Of a DNA stretch of 11,766 nt, positions 1-6,859 are shown piece after piece. The stretch lies in assembly GCA_003136335.1 (NCBI GenBank), contig PLEA01000583.1:1-11766 (forward strand). Direction: 5' to 3'. The stretch comes from Acidobacteriaceae bacterium (GTDB lineage: Bacteria > Acidobacteriota > Terriglobia > Terriglobales > SbA1). Position numbers and translations under genes: made by a program. The notes beneath the pieces were generated by a model. The model was not told the origin of the DNA, made no database searches, and saw only the letters and a list, made by a program, of their open reading frames with translations. How positions within the stretch are numbered: the first letter of the stretch is position 1; each line of letters starts with the position of its first letter.

Positions 1-87
1 GCGTCCATCTTCGACATGGACGGCCTCTTGGTCGACTCCGAGATCCTCTGGCATCGAGCCGAGCTCGAGATCCTCGTGCCCCTGGGC
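1..87 (+). other. HAD hydrolase motif I fragment joined in frame to LarC
   Basis: Codons 1-29 encode a HAD-superfamily N-terminus of the beta-phosphoglucomutase / hexitol phosphatase (YniC) type. It has the nucleophile motif DMDG (first Asp at 13-15), then LLVDSE and a following LWHRAELEILVPLG helix. The match to that family ends at Leu-Gly (82-87, ctgggc). The next residues, ALIDAGVP, belong to LarC, where the same Leu-Gly normally follows GDM. The two families therefore share the Leu-Gly at the join. The HAD core (motifs II-IV) is absent, so this fragment cannot be a working phosphatase. Confidence 0.75.
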
Positions 88-1410
88 GCGCTGATCGATG
101 CCGGAGTTCCGCCGCGACTGCTGGAAGAAACCGTGGCCACACTGGGCCTGGGCGCGCGGCTGGAAATTTCTCGAGTCATGCGCTGCGGCATTTCGGCGAC
201 CAAAGTGGACGTTTGGGTGGACGGTGAGAAGGACTCGCCGCGCGACGCAGTGACGCGCGAACGCATCCGGCGTATCGAGGAAAAGGCGCTGCGCAACCTT
301 CGGAATCCGCGGACGGAAACAGGATCGCATCGACATTCTCATGACCACGAACATCCTCACGACCATGAGCATTCCTCCGAGACGGAAGTTTCGCGGGCGG
401 GGGCGCCCGTGCTACACAAGCACGAGCATGGCCGCGGGTTGACCGAGATTCGCGAGATCATCCGCAAGGCCGCGATCAGCGGCACTGCCAAGAAGACCGC
501 CATCGCGATCTTTGAGGCTTTGGGAACGGCGGAGGCGAAGATCCACGCTACCTCCATCGAGAAGGTGCACTTCCATGAAGTAGGCGCGGTGGATGCGATG
601 GTCGACATCGTCTGCGCGTCTGTGGGCGCAGAAGCTCTGGGAGTGGACGAGATTGTCTGCTCGCCGTTGAACGTCGGCGGCGGGACGGTGCAGTGCGCAC
701 ACGGCACCTTTCCTGTACCTGCTCCAGCGACAGTAGAACTGCTGAAAGAGGCGCCGGTCTACTCGTCAGGCGTGCAGGCGGAGTTGCTCACTCCCACTGG
801 AGCCGCAATCGTAAAGGTGCTGGCCGAGCGTTTCGCCCCGTTCCCCGAAATGAAAATTGAGAAGTCGGGCTACGGCGCTGGGTCTCACGAGTTCCCGGGG
901 TTTCCTAACGTCGTGCGATTGACTGTGGGTGAGGCCGCTTCAACCCTGGCCGCGAAGACGGCATCCGATACTGTGACCGTGCTGGAAGCGAACCTGGATG
1001 ATTTAAATCCGCAGGTGTTCGGATACGTGATGGATCGTTTGCTCGAAGAAGGTGCATTGGACGCGTTCGGTGTGCCCGTGCAGATGAAAAAGAGCCGGCC
1101 CGGCACGCTGCTCACGGTGCTCTGCAAACCCGCAGACGCGGCCCAGTTGACGCAACTGATCTTCACCGAGACCACAACGCTCGGGGTGCGACGGCGAGAT
1201 GAAGTGCGGCAGACACTGGCGCGGCGCTGGGAGAGCGTTCGCACCCAATGGGGCGAAGTCCGAATCAAAATTGCCAGCATGAACGGAACCGTCACTAACT
1301 ACGCACCGGAGTATGAAGACTGCCGGCGCATCGCCGCCGAGCATCACGTGCCGCTGAAAACGGTGATCCAGGAAGCAACGCGAGCTTACACAAGCAGCGA
1401 CCCACAATAG
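1..1410 (+). CDS. larC: LarC-like nickel pincer cofactor biosynthesis protein with a HAD-phosphatase-like N-terminus; 5' end open at the window edge
   Basis: From about base 82 to the stop this is a LarC protein, the cyclometallase that inserts nickel into the pincer cofactor of lactate racemase-type enzymes. Visible marks (numbering from ATG at 16) are the GALIDAG start of the LarC fold, a metal-binding His-rich stretch with His at every second position from 105 to 119, a second HKHEHGRG cluster near 134-140, the core around HFHEVGAVDAMVDI, the PTGAA segment and the LarC2 domain from EANLDDLNPQ to the end. LarC1 and LarC2 are in one frame, so no frameshift is needed. The first 28 codons (1-84) are not LarC: they read ASIFDMDGLLVDSE then LWHRAELE, a classic HAD hydrolase motif I region. 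The invariant LarC N-terminus (FSGISGDM type) is missing. The frame is open to base 1, so the true start lies outside or the junction is artificial. No larA, larB or larE is in the window. The LarC identity is secure; integrity of the gene is doubtful. Confidence 0.85.
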   Translation, partial: ASIFDMDGLLVDSEILWHRAELEILVPLGALIDAGVPPRLLEETVATLGLGARLEISRVMRCGISATKVDVWVDGEKDSPRDAVTRERIRRIEEKALRNLRNPRTETGSHRHSHDHEHPHDHEHSSETEVSRAGAPVLHKHEHGRGLTEIREIIRKAAISGTAKKTAIAIFEALGTAEAKIHATSIEKVHFHEVGAVDAMVDIVCASVGAEALGVDEIVCSPLNVGGGTVQCAHGTFPVPAPATVELLKEAPVYSSGVQAELLTPTGAAIVKVLAERFAPFPEMKIEKSGYGAGSHEFPGFPNVVRLTVGEAASTLAAKTASDTVTVLEANLDDLNPQVFGYVMDRLLEEGALDAFGVPVQMKKSRPGTLLTVLCKPADAAQLTQLIFTETTTLGVRRRDEVRQTLARRWESVRTQWGEVRIKIASMNGTVTNYAPEYEDCRRIAAEHHVPLKTVIQEATRAYTSSDPQ

Positions 1411-1430
1411 TATCGGAATTACCTGACCAG

Positions 1431-2096
1431 ATGATCCGCGAGAAGATCAGTGACGTTCAGTCCAGTTATGACTTGATTGCGGACGAGTATGCCCGGCGCA
1501 TCTACGATGAGTTGCAGCACAAGCCGCTGGATTGTCGACTCCTCGACCGGTTGGCCGAGAGCATTCGCAACGTGGGCATTGCCTGCGATCTTGGCTGCGG
1601 GCCCGGACACATCGCCCGCTACCTCCACGAACGCGGAATCCAGGTTTGCGGCATCGATTTGTCGGCGGGAATGATTCAGCGTGCCCGGCAATTGAATTCG
1701 GGCATCGAATTCAAACAAGGTGACATGCGAGCCCTCCCAGTTAAAGACAACACCTGGGCCGGCATCGCGGCATTTTACGCTATCGTAAACCTGTGGCCCG
1801 GCGATCTTGTTCAGGCGTTGCGGGAGATGATGCGCGTCCTCATGCCCGGAGGGCGGCTCTTGCTCAGTTTCCATATCGGCGAAGACACGTCGCAGGTCGA
1901 AGATCTTTGGGACTCTGGGGCCGCGCTCGAATTTCACTTCTTCCGCGTAGGTACCGTGGCGGGCTTCCTTCGTAGCGCGGGATTCGAGATTGAGGAAATT
2001 ATCGAGCGCGAACCATACGCATCCGAAGTGGAGTATCAGAGCCGGCGAGCTTACATTTTTGCGCAAAAACCAAGGACGAAGATTACCTCCGCATGA
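1431..2096 (+). CDS. Class I SAM-dependent methyltransferase (Methyltransf_11/25 type)
   Basis: A 221-residue soluble protein with the Rossmann methyltransferase motifs in order. The glycine-rich SAM loop DLGCGPGH is at residues 53-60, the motif II acid D76 lies in GIDLS, then comes GDMRALP near 97, and the post-motif strand is followed by VLMPGGRLLLSF. The N-terminus has the SYDLIADEYA pattern common in small-molecule methyltransferases. The substrate cannot be read from the sequence. It starts 20 bases after the larC stop; only a weak purine patch (cggaa, 1414-1418) precedes the ATG. Its TGA overlaps the metG start as ATGA (2093-2096), so the two are probably translationally coupled in one transcript. 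There is no known functional link between the two. Confidence 0.85.
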   Translation: MIREKISDVQSSYDLIADEYARRIYDELQHKPLDCRLLDRLAESIRNVGIACDLGCGPGHIARYLHERGIQVCGIDLSAGMIQRARQLNSGIEFKQGDMRALPVKDNTWAGIAAFYAIVNLWPGDLVQALREMMRVLMPGGRLLLSFHIGEDTSQVEDLWDSGAALEFHFFRVGTVAGFLRSAGFEIEEIIEREPYASEVEYQSRRAYIFAQKPRTKITSA

Positions 2097-4111
2097 CCAG
2101 AAAGTTCTACATCACGACCCCGATTTACTACGTGAACGCGAGGCCGCACATTGGCCATGCCTATACCACGATCGCCTGCGACACGATTGCACGGCGGCAA
2201 CGACTGCTGGGCGCGGACACTTTCTTTCTTACCGGCACTGACGAGCATGGTCAGAAGATTGAGCGGGCGGCGCAGGCCGCCGGCAAAACTCCGCAGCAGT
2301 ACGCGGATGAGATTTCTTCGGAGTTTCGCAAGCTGTGGCTGCGGATGGGTATTTCGAACGACGACTTCATCCGCACGACGGAAGAACGCCACAAAAAGCG
2401 AGTGCAGGAACTTTTCCGGCGCATTCGCGACAACGGCTACATCTACAAGGGCACGTACACGGGCCAGTACTGCGTTTCGGACGAACTTTATGTTGACGGC
2501 GCTCAACCTGGCGACGCTTGCCCAATCTGTGGGCGCATCACCGAGACCGTGCACGAAGAAAATTACTTCTTCAAGCTCTCGGCCTTTCAGGACAAATTGC
2601 TGGAGCTTTATGCGAATCCGGAATTCGTTCGGCCCGAGACCCGGCGCAATGAGGTGATTTCATTTGTGCGTTCGGGACTGCGCGATCTGTCAATCAGCCG
2701 GTCGACATTTTCGTGGGGCATTCCCGTGCCTGACGATCCTAAGCACGTAATTTATGTGTGGCTGGACGCGCTGGCCAATTACATCACCGCCATCGGCTAC
2801 GGCTCGGCTCACACGGGTGCGCAAGAAGCGTTCAAAAAGTACTGGCCGGCCGACGTGCACATGATCGGCAAGGAAATCGTTCGCTTCCATTGCGTCTACT
2901 GGCCGGCATTTCTGCTGGCGGCGGGATTACCCTTGCCAAAAGCGATTGTGGCGCACGGCTGGCTGCTGTTTGAAGAGAGCAAGATGTCGAAATCGCGCGG
3001 CAACATTGTGCGCACCGAGACGATTCTCGACGTGCTGGGCGCGGACGCCCTGCGTTATTTCCTGTTGCGCGAAGTTGTCTTCGGGCAGGACGGTTCGTTC
3101 TCGTTCGACGCTCTGGTGCAGCGCTACAACTCGGACCTTGCCAACGGACTGGGAAATCTGGCCAGCCGCACTTTGACGATGATCAACCGGTACTTCAAGG
3201 GCGAGGTGCCCTATCCGTCACACGCGGCAGCGAAGATTCCCGCCGATGACGCGATTGCCGAGACAGCGTGCAAAACCATTCGCGAATTCGGCATGCTCTT
3301 CGATCAATTCCAGTTTTCGCGCGCACTGGAAACAGCGTGGGGATTAGTAGCGGCGGTCGACAAATACATTGTCGAGAACGAGCCTTGGGCGCTGGGGGAG
3401 AAGCAGGACGACGCAAGCCGGGCGCGGCTGGCCACGGTGCTCTACACCTCGGCTGAAGCGCTGCGAATCGCGACGGCGCTGGCGCATCCGGTCATGCCGG
3501 ATGCAACAGCCAAGATCTGGGAGCAGATGGGTCTCGGGGACATCAAGAAACTTGCCCTAGCCGATCTCGCTTGGGGACAGTTGCGGCTGGGAACGAAACT
3601 CGGCGAGGTGCGCCCGGTTTTTCCGCGCGCCGACAAGAGCGCGATCGAAAGGATGCAACACATGGAAGATCAGCAACGAGGTCCGGCGGTCGAAGAGTCG
3701 AAAGAACCGGCTGCACAGTCCCCTGCGACACAGGCTCCGGTAAGCGCTCGGCCAGCCGCCCCGACACCTGCGGCGACCGACGGCGGGAAGATTACGATCG
3801 ACGACTTCGCTAAGGTCGAACTGCGCGTGGGCGTGGTGAAGGTTGCCGAGCGCGTGCCCAAAGCGGACAAACTGCTACGGCTCGAAATCGATATTGGCAC
3901 GGAAGTCCGGCAGGTTCTGGCCGGCATTGCCGAAGCCTACGCGCCCGAGACTCTGGTTGGTCGCAAGGTGGTGATCGTGGCTAACCTCGCTCCGCGAAAA
4001 CTGCGCGGGCTGGAATCCAATGGGATGATCGTCGCCGCGTCGCTGGAGGGCGGAAAGCCTGTGCTAGCAAGCTTTCTGGAGGATGTGCCGGTGGGAGCGA
4101 GACTAAAATAG
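2093..4111 (+). CDS. metG: Methionine--tRNA ligase with C-terminal tRNA-binding domain
   Basis: Charges tRNA-Met with methionine in the cytoplasm; 672 residues. The class I catalytic domain shows ITTPIYYVN, the HIGH motif at 19-22 and KMSKS at 297-301. The connective zinc knuckle has C127, D130, C143 and C146, so the usual second cysteine is Asp here. The anticodon-binding helical domain follows to about residue 520. A Pro/Ala-rich linker (roughly 530-565) then leads to an EMAPII/Trbp111-like OB-fold from KITIDDFAKVELRVG to the end, the dimerising tRNA-binding module found fused in many bacterial MetRS. Length is as expected for this fused form. The ATG is fixed by the conserved start of the Rossmann fold and overlaps the upstream methyltransferase stop by 4 bases, which suggests translational coupling. 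Confidence 0.97.
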   Translation: MTRKFYITTPIYYVNARPHIGHAYTTIACDTIARRQRLLGADTFFLTGTDEHGQKIERAAQAAGKTPQQYADEISSEFRKLWLRMGISNDDFIRTTEERHKKRVQELFRRIRDNGYIYKGTYTGQYCVSDELYVDGAQPGDACPICGRITETVHEENYFFKLSAFQDKLLELYANPEFVRPETRRNEVISFVRSGLRDLSISRSTFSWGIPVPDDPKHVIYVWLDALANYITAIGYGSAHTGAQEAFKKYWPADVHMIGKEIVRFHCVYWPAFLLAAGLPLPKAIVAHGWLLFEESKMSKSRGNIVRTETILDVLGADALRYFLLREVVFGQDGSFSFDALVQRYNSDLANGLGNLASRTLTMINRYFKGEVPYPSHAAAKIPADDAIAETACKTIREFGMLFDQFQFSRALETAWGLVAAVDKYIVENEPWALGEKQDDASRARLATVLYTSAEALRIATALAHPVMPDATAKIWEQMGLGDIKKLALADLAWGQLRLGTKLGEVRPVFPRADKSAIERMQHMEDQQRGPAVEESKEPAAQSPATQAPVSARPAAPTPAATDGGKITIDDFAKVELRVGVVKVAERVPKADKLLRLEIDIGTEVRQVLAGIAEAYAPETLVGRKVVIVANLAPRKLRGLESNGMIVAASLEGGKPVLASFLEDVPVGARLK

Positions 4112-4248
4112 GCCTGACTTAGATGGAAGTGAGACCGTGCGACACCCAGCCGAGCGGCGTTCGGCCGGACAGCCGGGGGCAGCTGTCGCCACACGAACTC
4201 TGCTGCTTTGCGATCTGTTTAACGACCAACAACGAGCGACCGACCACT
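4112..4248 (+). other. metG-tatD intergenic stretch
   Basis: The tatD frame stays open back to an ATG at 4123, but the 42 codons before 4249 (Cys, Arg and Pro rich) do not resemble the TatD fold, so I treat this as non-coding. A 5-bp stem (gccga 4149-4153 with tcggc 4161-4165) is present without a T-tract. No convincing promoter was found. Confidence 0.4.
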
Positions 4249-5073
4249 GTGTTTGTAGATTCTCACGCACATCTTGACGGCAAGCAGTTCGACTCGGATC
4301 GCGAGAAGGTCATCGCTCGCGCTCGCGAGGCCGGAGTGCGAACGATGGTCGCCATTGGCAACGGGGATGGCCCTCCCCAGTTCGATGCCGGAATTCAACT
4401 CGCAGACATGCACCCATTCATGTACGCGACTATCGGAATCCATCCACACGAGGCGAGATTGGCTTCCGACCATGCATATTCCGAGATGGAGCAACTGGCG
4501 CGGCATCCCAAGGTGATCGCATGGGGCGAGATCGGACTCGATTATTACTATGATCATTCCCCACGGGAGACACAGAAGCAGGTATTTGCGCGGCAGATGG
4601 AACTGGCGGCGGCGGCGAAGCTTCCCGTCGTGAATCACTGCCGGCCATCGGACGGCAGCGACAATGCTTGGGAGGATTGCCTGGGCTTGATGAAGGATCA
4701 GTGGGCTCCTACCGGCTTGGGCGGAATTCTCCACTGCTTCGCCGGAAGCTGGGCGCAGGCGAAGAGCGCGCTCGATATGGGCTTCATGATTTCCTTCGCC
4801 GGCAACTTAACTTTTCCCAAAGCGCAGCAAATTCGCGACGCGGCTCTCGAGGTTCCGCTCGACCGCATGCTGATCGAGACTGACGCTCCCTATCTAGCAC
4901 CGGTCCCACATCGCGGAGAACGCAACGAGCCAGCCTTTGTCAAAGAAACCGCACGCAAACTTGGGGAATTGCGCGCGCTATCCATGGACGAAGTAGGCGA
5001 CCGGACCTCCCGCAACTTCTACAATTTTTTCAAATTGGCTGAAACGGTTGAAAGCAAAGTTCCGGCCCGCTAA
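4249..5073 (+). CDS. tatD: TatD family metal-dependent DNase/hydrolase
   Basis: A 274-residue TIM-barrel hydrolase of the TatD/YcfH group, typically a 3'-5' exonuclease or a D-aminoacyl-tRNA-type hydrolase acting in the cytoplasm. Metal ligands are all visible, numbered from the GTG at 4249: H6 and H8 in DSHAHLD, E94 in GEIGLDYYYD, H130 in VVNHCR, H162 in LHCFAG and D212 in ETDAPYL. The GTG start is chosen because FVDSHAHLD normally begins within the first few residues of this family and the length then matches. An in-frame ATG at 4123 would add 42 unconserved residues. No strong Shine-Dalgarno is seen for either start. In many bacteria tatD follows metG, as here, so the order supports the call. 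Confidence 0.93.
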   Translation: MFVDSHAHLDGKQFDSDREKVIARAREAGVRTMVAIGNGDGPPQFDAGIQLADMHPFMYATIGIHPHEARLASDHAYSEMEQLARHPKVIAWGEIGLDYYYDHSPRETQKQVFARQMELAAAAKLPVVNHCRPSDGSDNAWEDCLGLMKDQWAPTGLGGILHCFAGSWAQAKSALDMGFMISFAGNLTFPKAQQIRDAALEVPLDRMLIETDAPYLAPVPHRGERNEPAFVKETARKLGELRALSMDEVGDRTSRNFYNFFKLAETVESKVPAR

Positions 5074-5076
5074 AAC
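5048..5076 (+). promoter_or_regulatory. Possible sigma70-like promoter for the yajQ homologue
   Basis: TTGAAA (5048-5053) and TAAAAC (5071-5076) are separated by 17 bases, inside the last codons of tatD. This would place a transcript start near 5083 and a leader of about 50 bases. The -35 matches 5 of 6 and the -10 matches 4 of 6 consensus positions. Chance occurrence is quite possible. Confidence 0.25.
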
Positions 5077-5134
5077 CCGCGATTCTGGTACCCTCAAGAG
5101 TCAGATTCCCTTCTTTCAGAAAGATTAGAAATGT

Positions 5135-5629
5135 ATGCCCGATAACAGTTTCGACGTCACGAGCAAGATCGATCTGAATGAGGTTTCGAACGCCATTCAG
5201 CAGGCGCTCAAGGAAATTCATACGCGCTTCGATCTGAAAGATTCGAAGTCGAATATTGAACTGGAAAAAGACGCGATTGTATTGCACTCCGCCGACGAGT
5301 ACAAGCTGAAGGCGGTGAACGACATCCTGCAGCAGAAGTTGGTAAAGCGCGGGGTTTCTTTAAAAGGACTGAGCTACGGCGCAGTCGAACCCGCAGCCGG
5401 AGGAACGGCCAAACGCCGCGTCACCATGCAGCAAGGCATCGCCATCGAAAAGGCGCGCGAAATTGTGAAGCTGGTAAAAGATTCCAAGAAGAAGGCCCAG
5501 GCCTCGATTCAGGGCGACCTGGTGCGGATCAGCAGCAAGGACCGCGACACGCTGCAGGAAACCATCGCCCTGCTGAAACAACACGACTTCGGAATTGACT
5601 TGCAGTTTACGAATTACAGAACGAACTAA
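5135..5629 (+). CDS. yajQ: YajQ family nucleotide-binding (cyclic-di-GMP effector-like) protein
   Basis: A 164-residue protein matching the UPF0234/YajQ family in length and pattern. SFDVTSKIDLNEV at the start, TRFDLKDSK near 30-38, the KRGVSLKGLSYG turn, QGIAIEKAREIVKLVKDSKKKAQASIQGD and the C-terminal KDRDTLQETIALLKQHDFGIDLQFTNYR are the usual family blocks of two RRM-like folds. Family members bind nucleotides or RNA, and some act as c-di-GMP receptors that modulate a transcription factor. Which applies here cannot be told. It lies 61 bases after tatD and 8 bases before the polyprenyl synthase, so cotranscription with the latter is likely. The ATG is preceded only by a weak agaaag-type purine run. 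Confidence 0.93.
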   Translation: MPDNSFDVTSKIDLNEVSNAIQQALKEIHTRFDLKDSKSNIELEKDAIVLHSADEYKLKAVNDILQQKLVKRGVSLKGLSYGAVEPAAGGTAKRRVTMQQGIAIEKAREIVKLVKDSKKKAQASIQGDLVRISSKDRDTLQETIALLKQHDFGIDLQFTNYRTN

Positions 5630-5637
5630 AGTTCAAA

Positions 5638-6627
5638 TTGAGCGCACCGGCCGCCATTAACGGGAAAGAAGTATTCGATCTGTTGCGGGAGGATCTCGTC
5701 GCGCTGGAGGGCGAGTTCGGGCGCGACACGGTCTCGGGGGTTCAGGCCATTACTGAGATTGGCGAATACCTGCGGGCGGGCGGAGGCAAGAGAATCCGTC
5801 CGGCGCTGCTGCTGCTCTCCGCGAAGCTGCTGGACTATACAGGACAAGGCGCAGTCCGGCTGGGCGCCGTCGTCGAGATCATTCATACCGCGACCCTGGT
5901 GCACGACGACATTATTGATGAGGCCAAAACCCGCCGGGGCCGTCCCGCGGCCAATACACAGTGGGGAAATTCGAAGTGTGTGCTGGCCGGCGACTGGCTC
6001 TACATGCAGGCGTTCAAGATTGCGGTGCAGGAGCGGAACTTCCGCATTCTCGATACCTTGATTGAACTCACGCAGCAGATGGTCGAAGGCGAACTGCTGC
6101 AGATGGAAAAGCTGGGCAAGCTGATCACGCTGAACGAGCACTTCGATCTTATTTTCCGCAAGACCGCGTGCCTGTTTTCAGTCTGCATGCGACTGGGCGC
6201 AATTCTCGGCGACGCTACTCCCGAGCAAGAAGCGGCTCTGGGCCGGTATGGGCACGACCTCGGCATGGCGTTCCAGATCGTCGATGATGTTCTGGACTTG
6301 ACCGCCTCGGAAGACGTACTCGGTAAGCCTGTCGCCAGCGATCTGCGCGAGGGCAAAGCGACCATGGCGGTCATCCATGCGCTTGAACGCTGCACACTGG
6401 AAGAGCGGTCCAGAATCGAGACGGTGCTGCGCCATGGAGCCTTCAACGGTGTAACTCATGGTGAGATTCTCGAAATCCTGCAGCGTTACGGATCGCTGGA
6501 AGCTGCAACGGCCCGGGCCACGCACTATGCGGAATCGGCGCGGAACTCAATTTGCAATTTTCCTGATTCGGAGATCAAACGCGCTTTGCTCTGGGCGCCC
6601 GAGTTCGTAGTCGCCAGAGAGAAGTAG
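5638..6627 (+). CDS. ispB: Long-chain trans-polyprenyl diphosphate synthase (octaprenyl/heptaprenyl type)
   Basis: A 329-residue all-alpha prenyltransferase that extends FPP with IPP units to make the side chain of a respiratory quinone. GGGKRIRP lies near 48-55, the first Asp-rich motif DDIID at 90-94 is followed by the usual ARG pair (RRG), and the second motif DDVLD is at 216-220. The residue five before the first motif is alanine, within HTATLVHDD. A small residue there, rather than a bulky aromatic, is typical of enzymes making long chains. Octaprenyl would fit a menaquinone-8 acidobacterium, but that is inference and chain length is not proven. The start is a TTG at 5638, since no in-frame ATG lies near and the first conserved helix begins soon after. 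It follows yajQ by 8 bases. Confidence 0.92.
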   Translation: MSAPAAINGKEVFDLLREDLVALEGEFGRDTVSGVQAITEIGEYLRAGGGKRIRPALLLLSAKLLDYTGQGAVRLGAVVEIIHTATLVHDDIIDEAKTRRGRPAANTQWGNSKCVLAGDWLYMQAFKIAVQERNFRILDTLIELTQQMVEGELLQMEKLGKLITLNEHFDLIFRKTACLFSVCMRLGAILGDATPEQEAALGRYGHDLGMAFQIVDDVLDLTASEDVLGKPVASDLREGKATMAVIHALERCTLEERSRIETVLRHGAFNGVTHGEILEILQRYGSLEAATARATHYAESARNSICNFPDSEIKRALLWAPEFVVAREK

Positions 6628-6859
6628 GCAAATTCTCGACCTACGTAATTCGATTGTTTACTCGGCCGGGATGAGCCTACGCGCGAGATCCTTTCCTACG
6701 CCTGAAGAATGGCTCCGGTCAGGATGACTCCCAACAGAAACGGCGCGGCCTTACAGATTGTTATACTGAACCCTTTCCTGAGGCTGACGAATCGAACTTT
6801 TGCCGAGTCAGAATTTTCCGAATCAAGTTCTGCATCAGCAGGCGCCTTGATCGCTTCTT
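6628..6859 (+). other. 232-base intergenic region before the DedA-rhodanese gene
   Basis: No gene is supported here. An ORF from 6709 runs through it into the DedA gene in another frame, but it has no recognisable features. The only signal I find is the extended -10 at 6759-6767. There is no T-tract hairpin after the polyprenyl synthase. Confidence 0.5.
6759..6767 (+). promoter_or_regulatory. Candidate extended -10 promoter for the DedA-rhodanese gene
   Basis: TGTTATACT gives a TGn extension plus TATACT (6762-6767), 5 of 6 to the sigma70 -10 consensus. There is no good -35 at 17 bases, as is common for extended -10 sites. It predicts a start near 6774 and a leader of about 86 bases before the ATG at 6860. 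Confidence 0.4.

Noticed and set aside
1419..2066. Minus-strand open frame (215 codons) opposite the methyltransferase
   Set aside because: The plus strand holds all methyltransferase motifs; the antisense translation has none.
4149..4165. Small stem gccga/tcggc after metG as a terminator
   Set aside because: Only 5 bp, with no T-tract, and starting 38 bases after the stop; expected by chance in GC-rich DNA.
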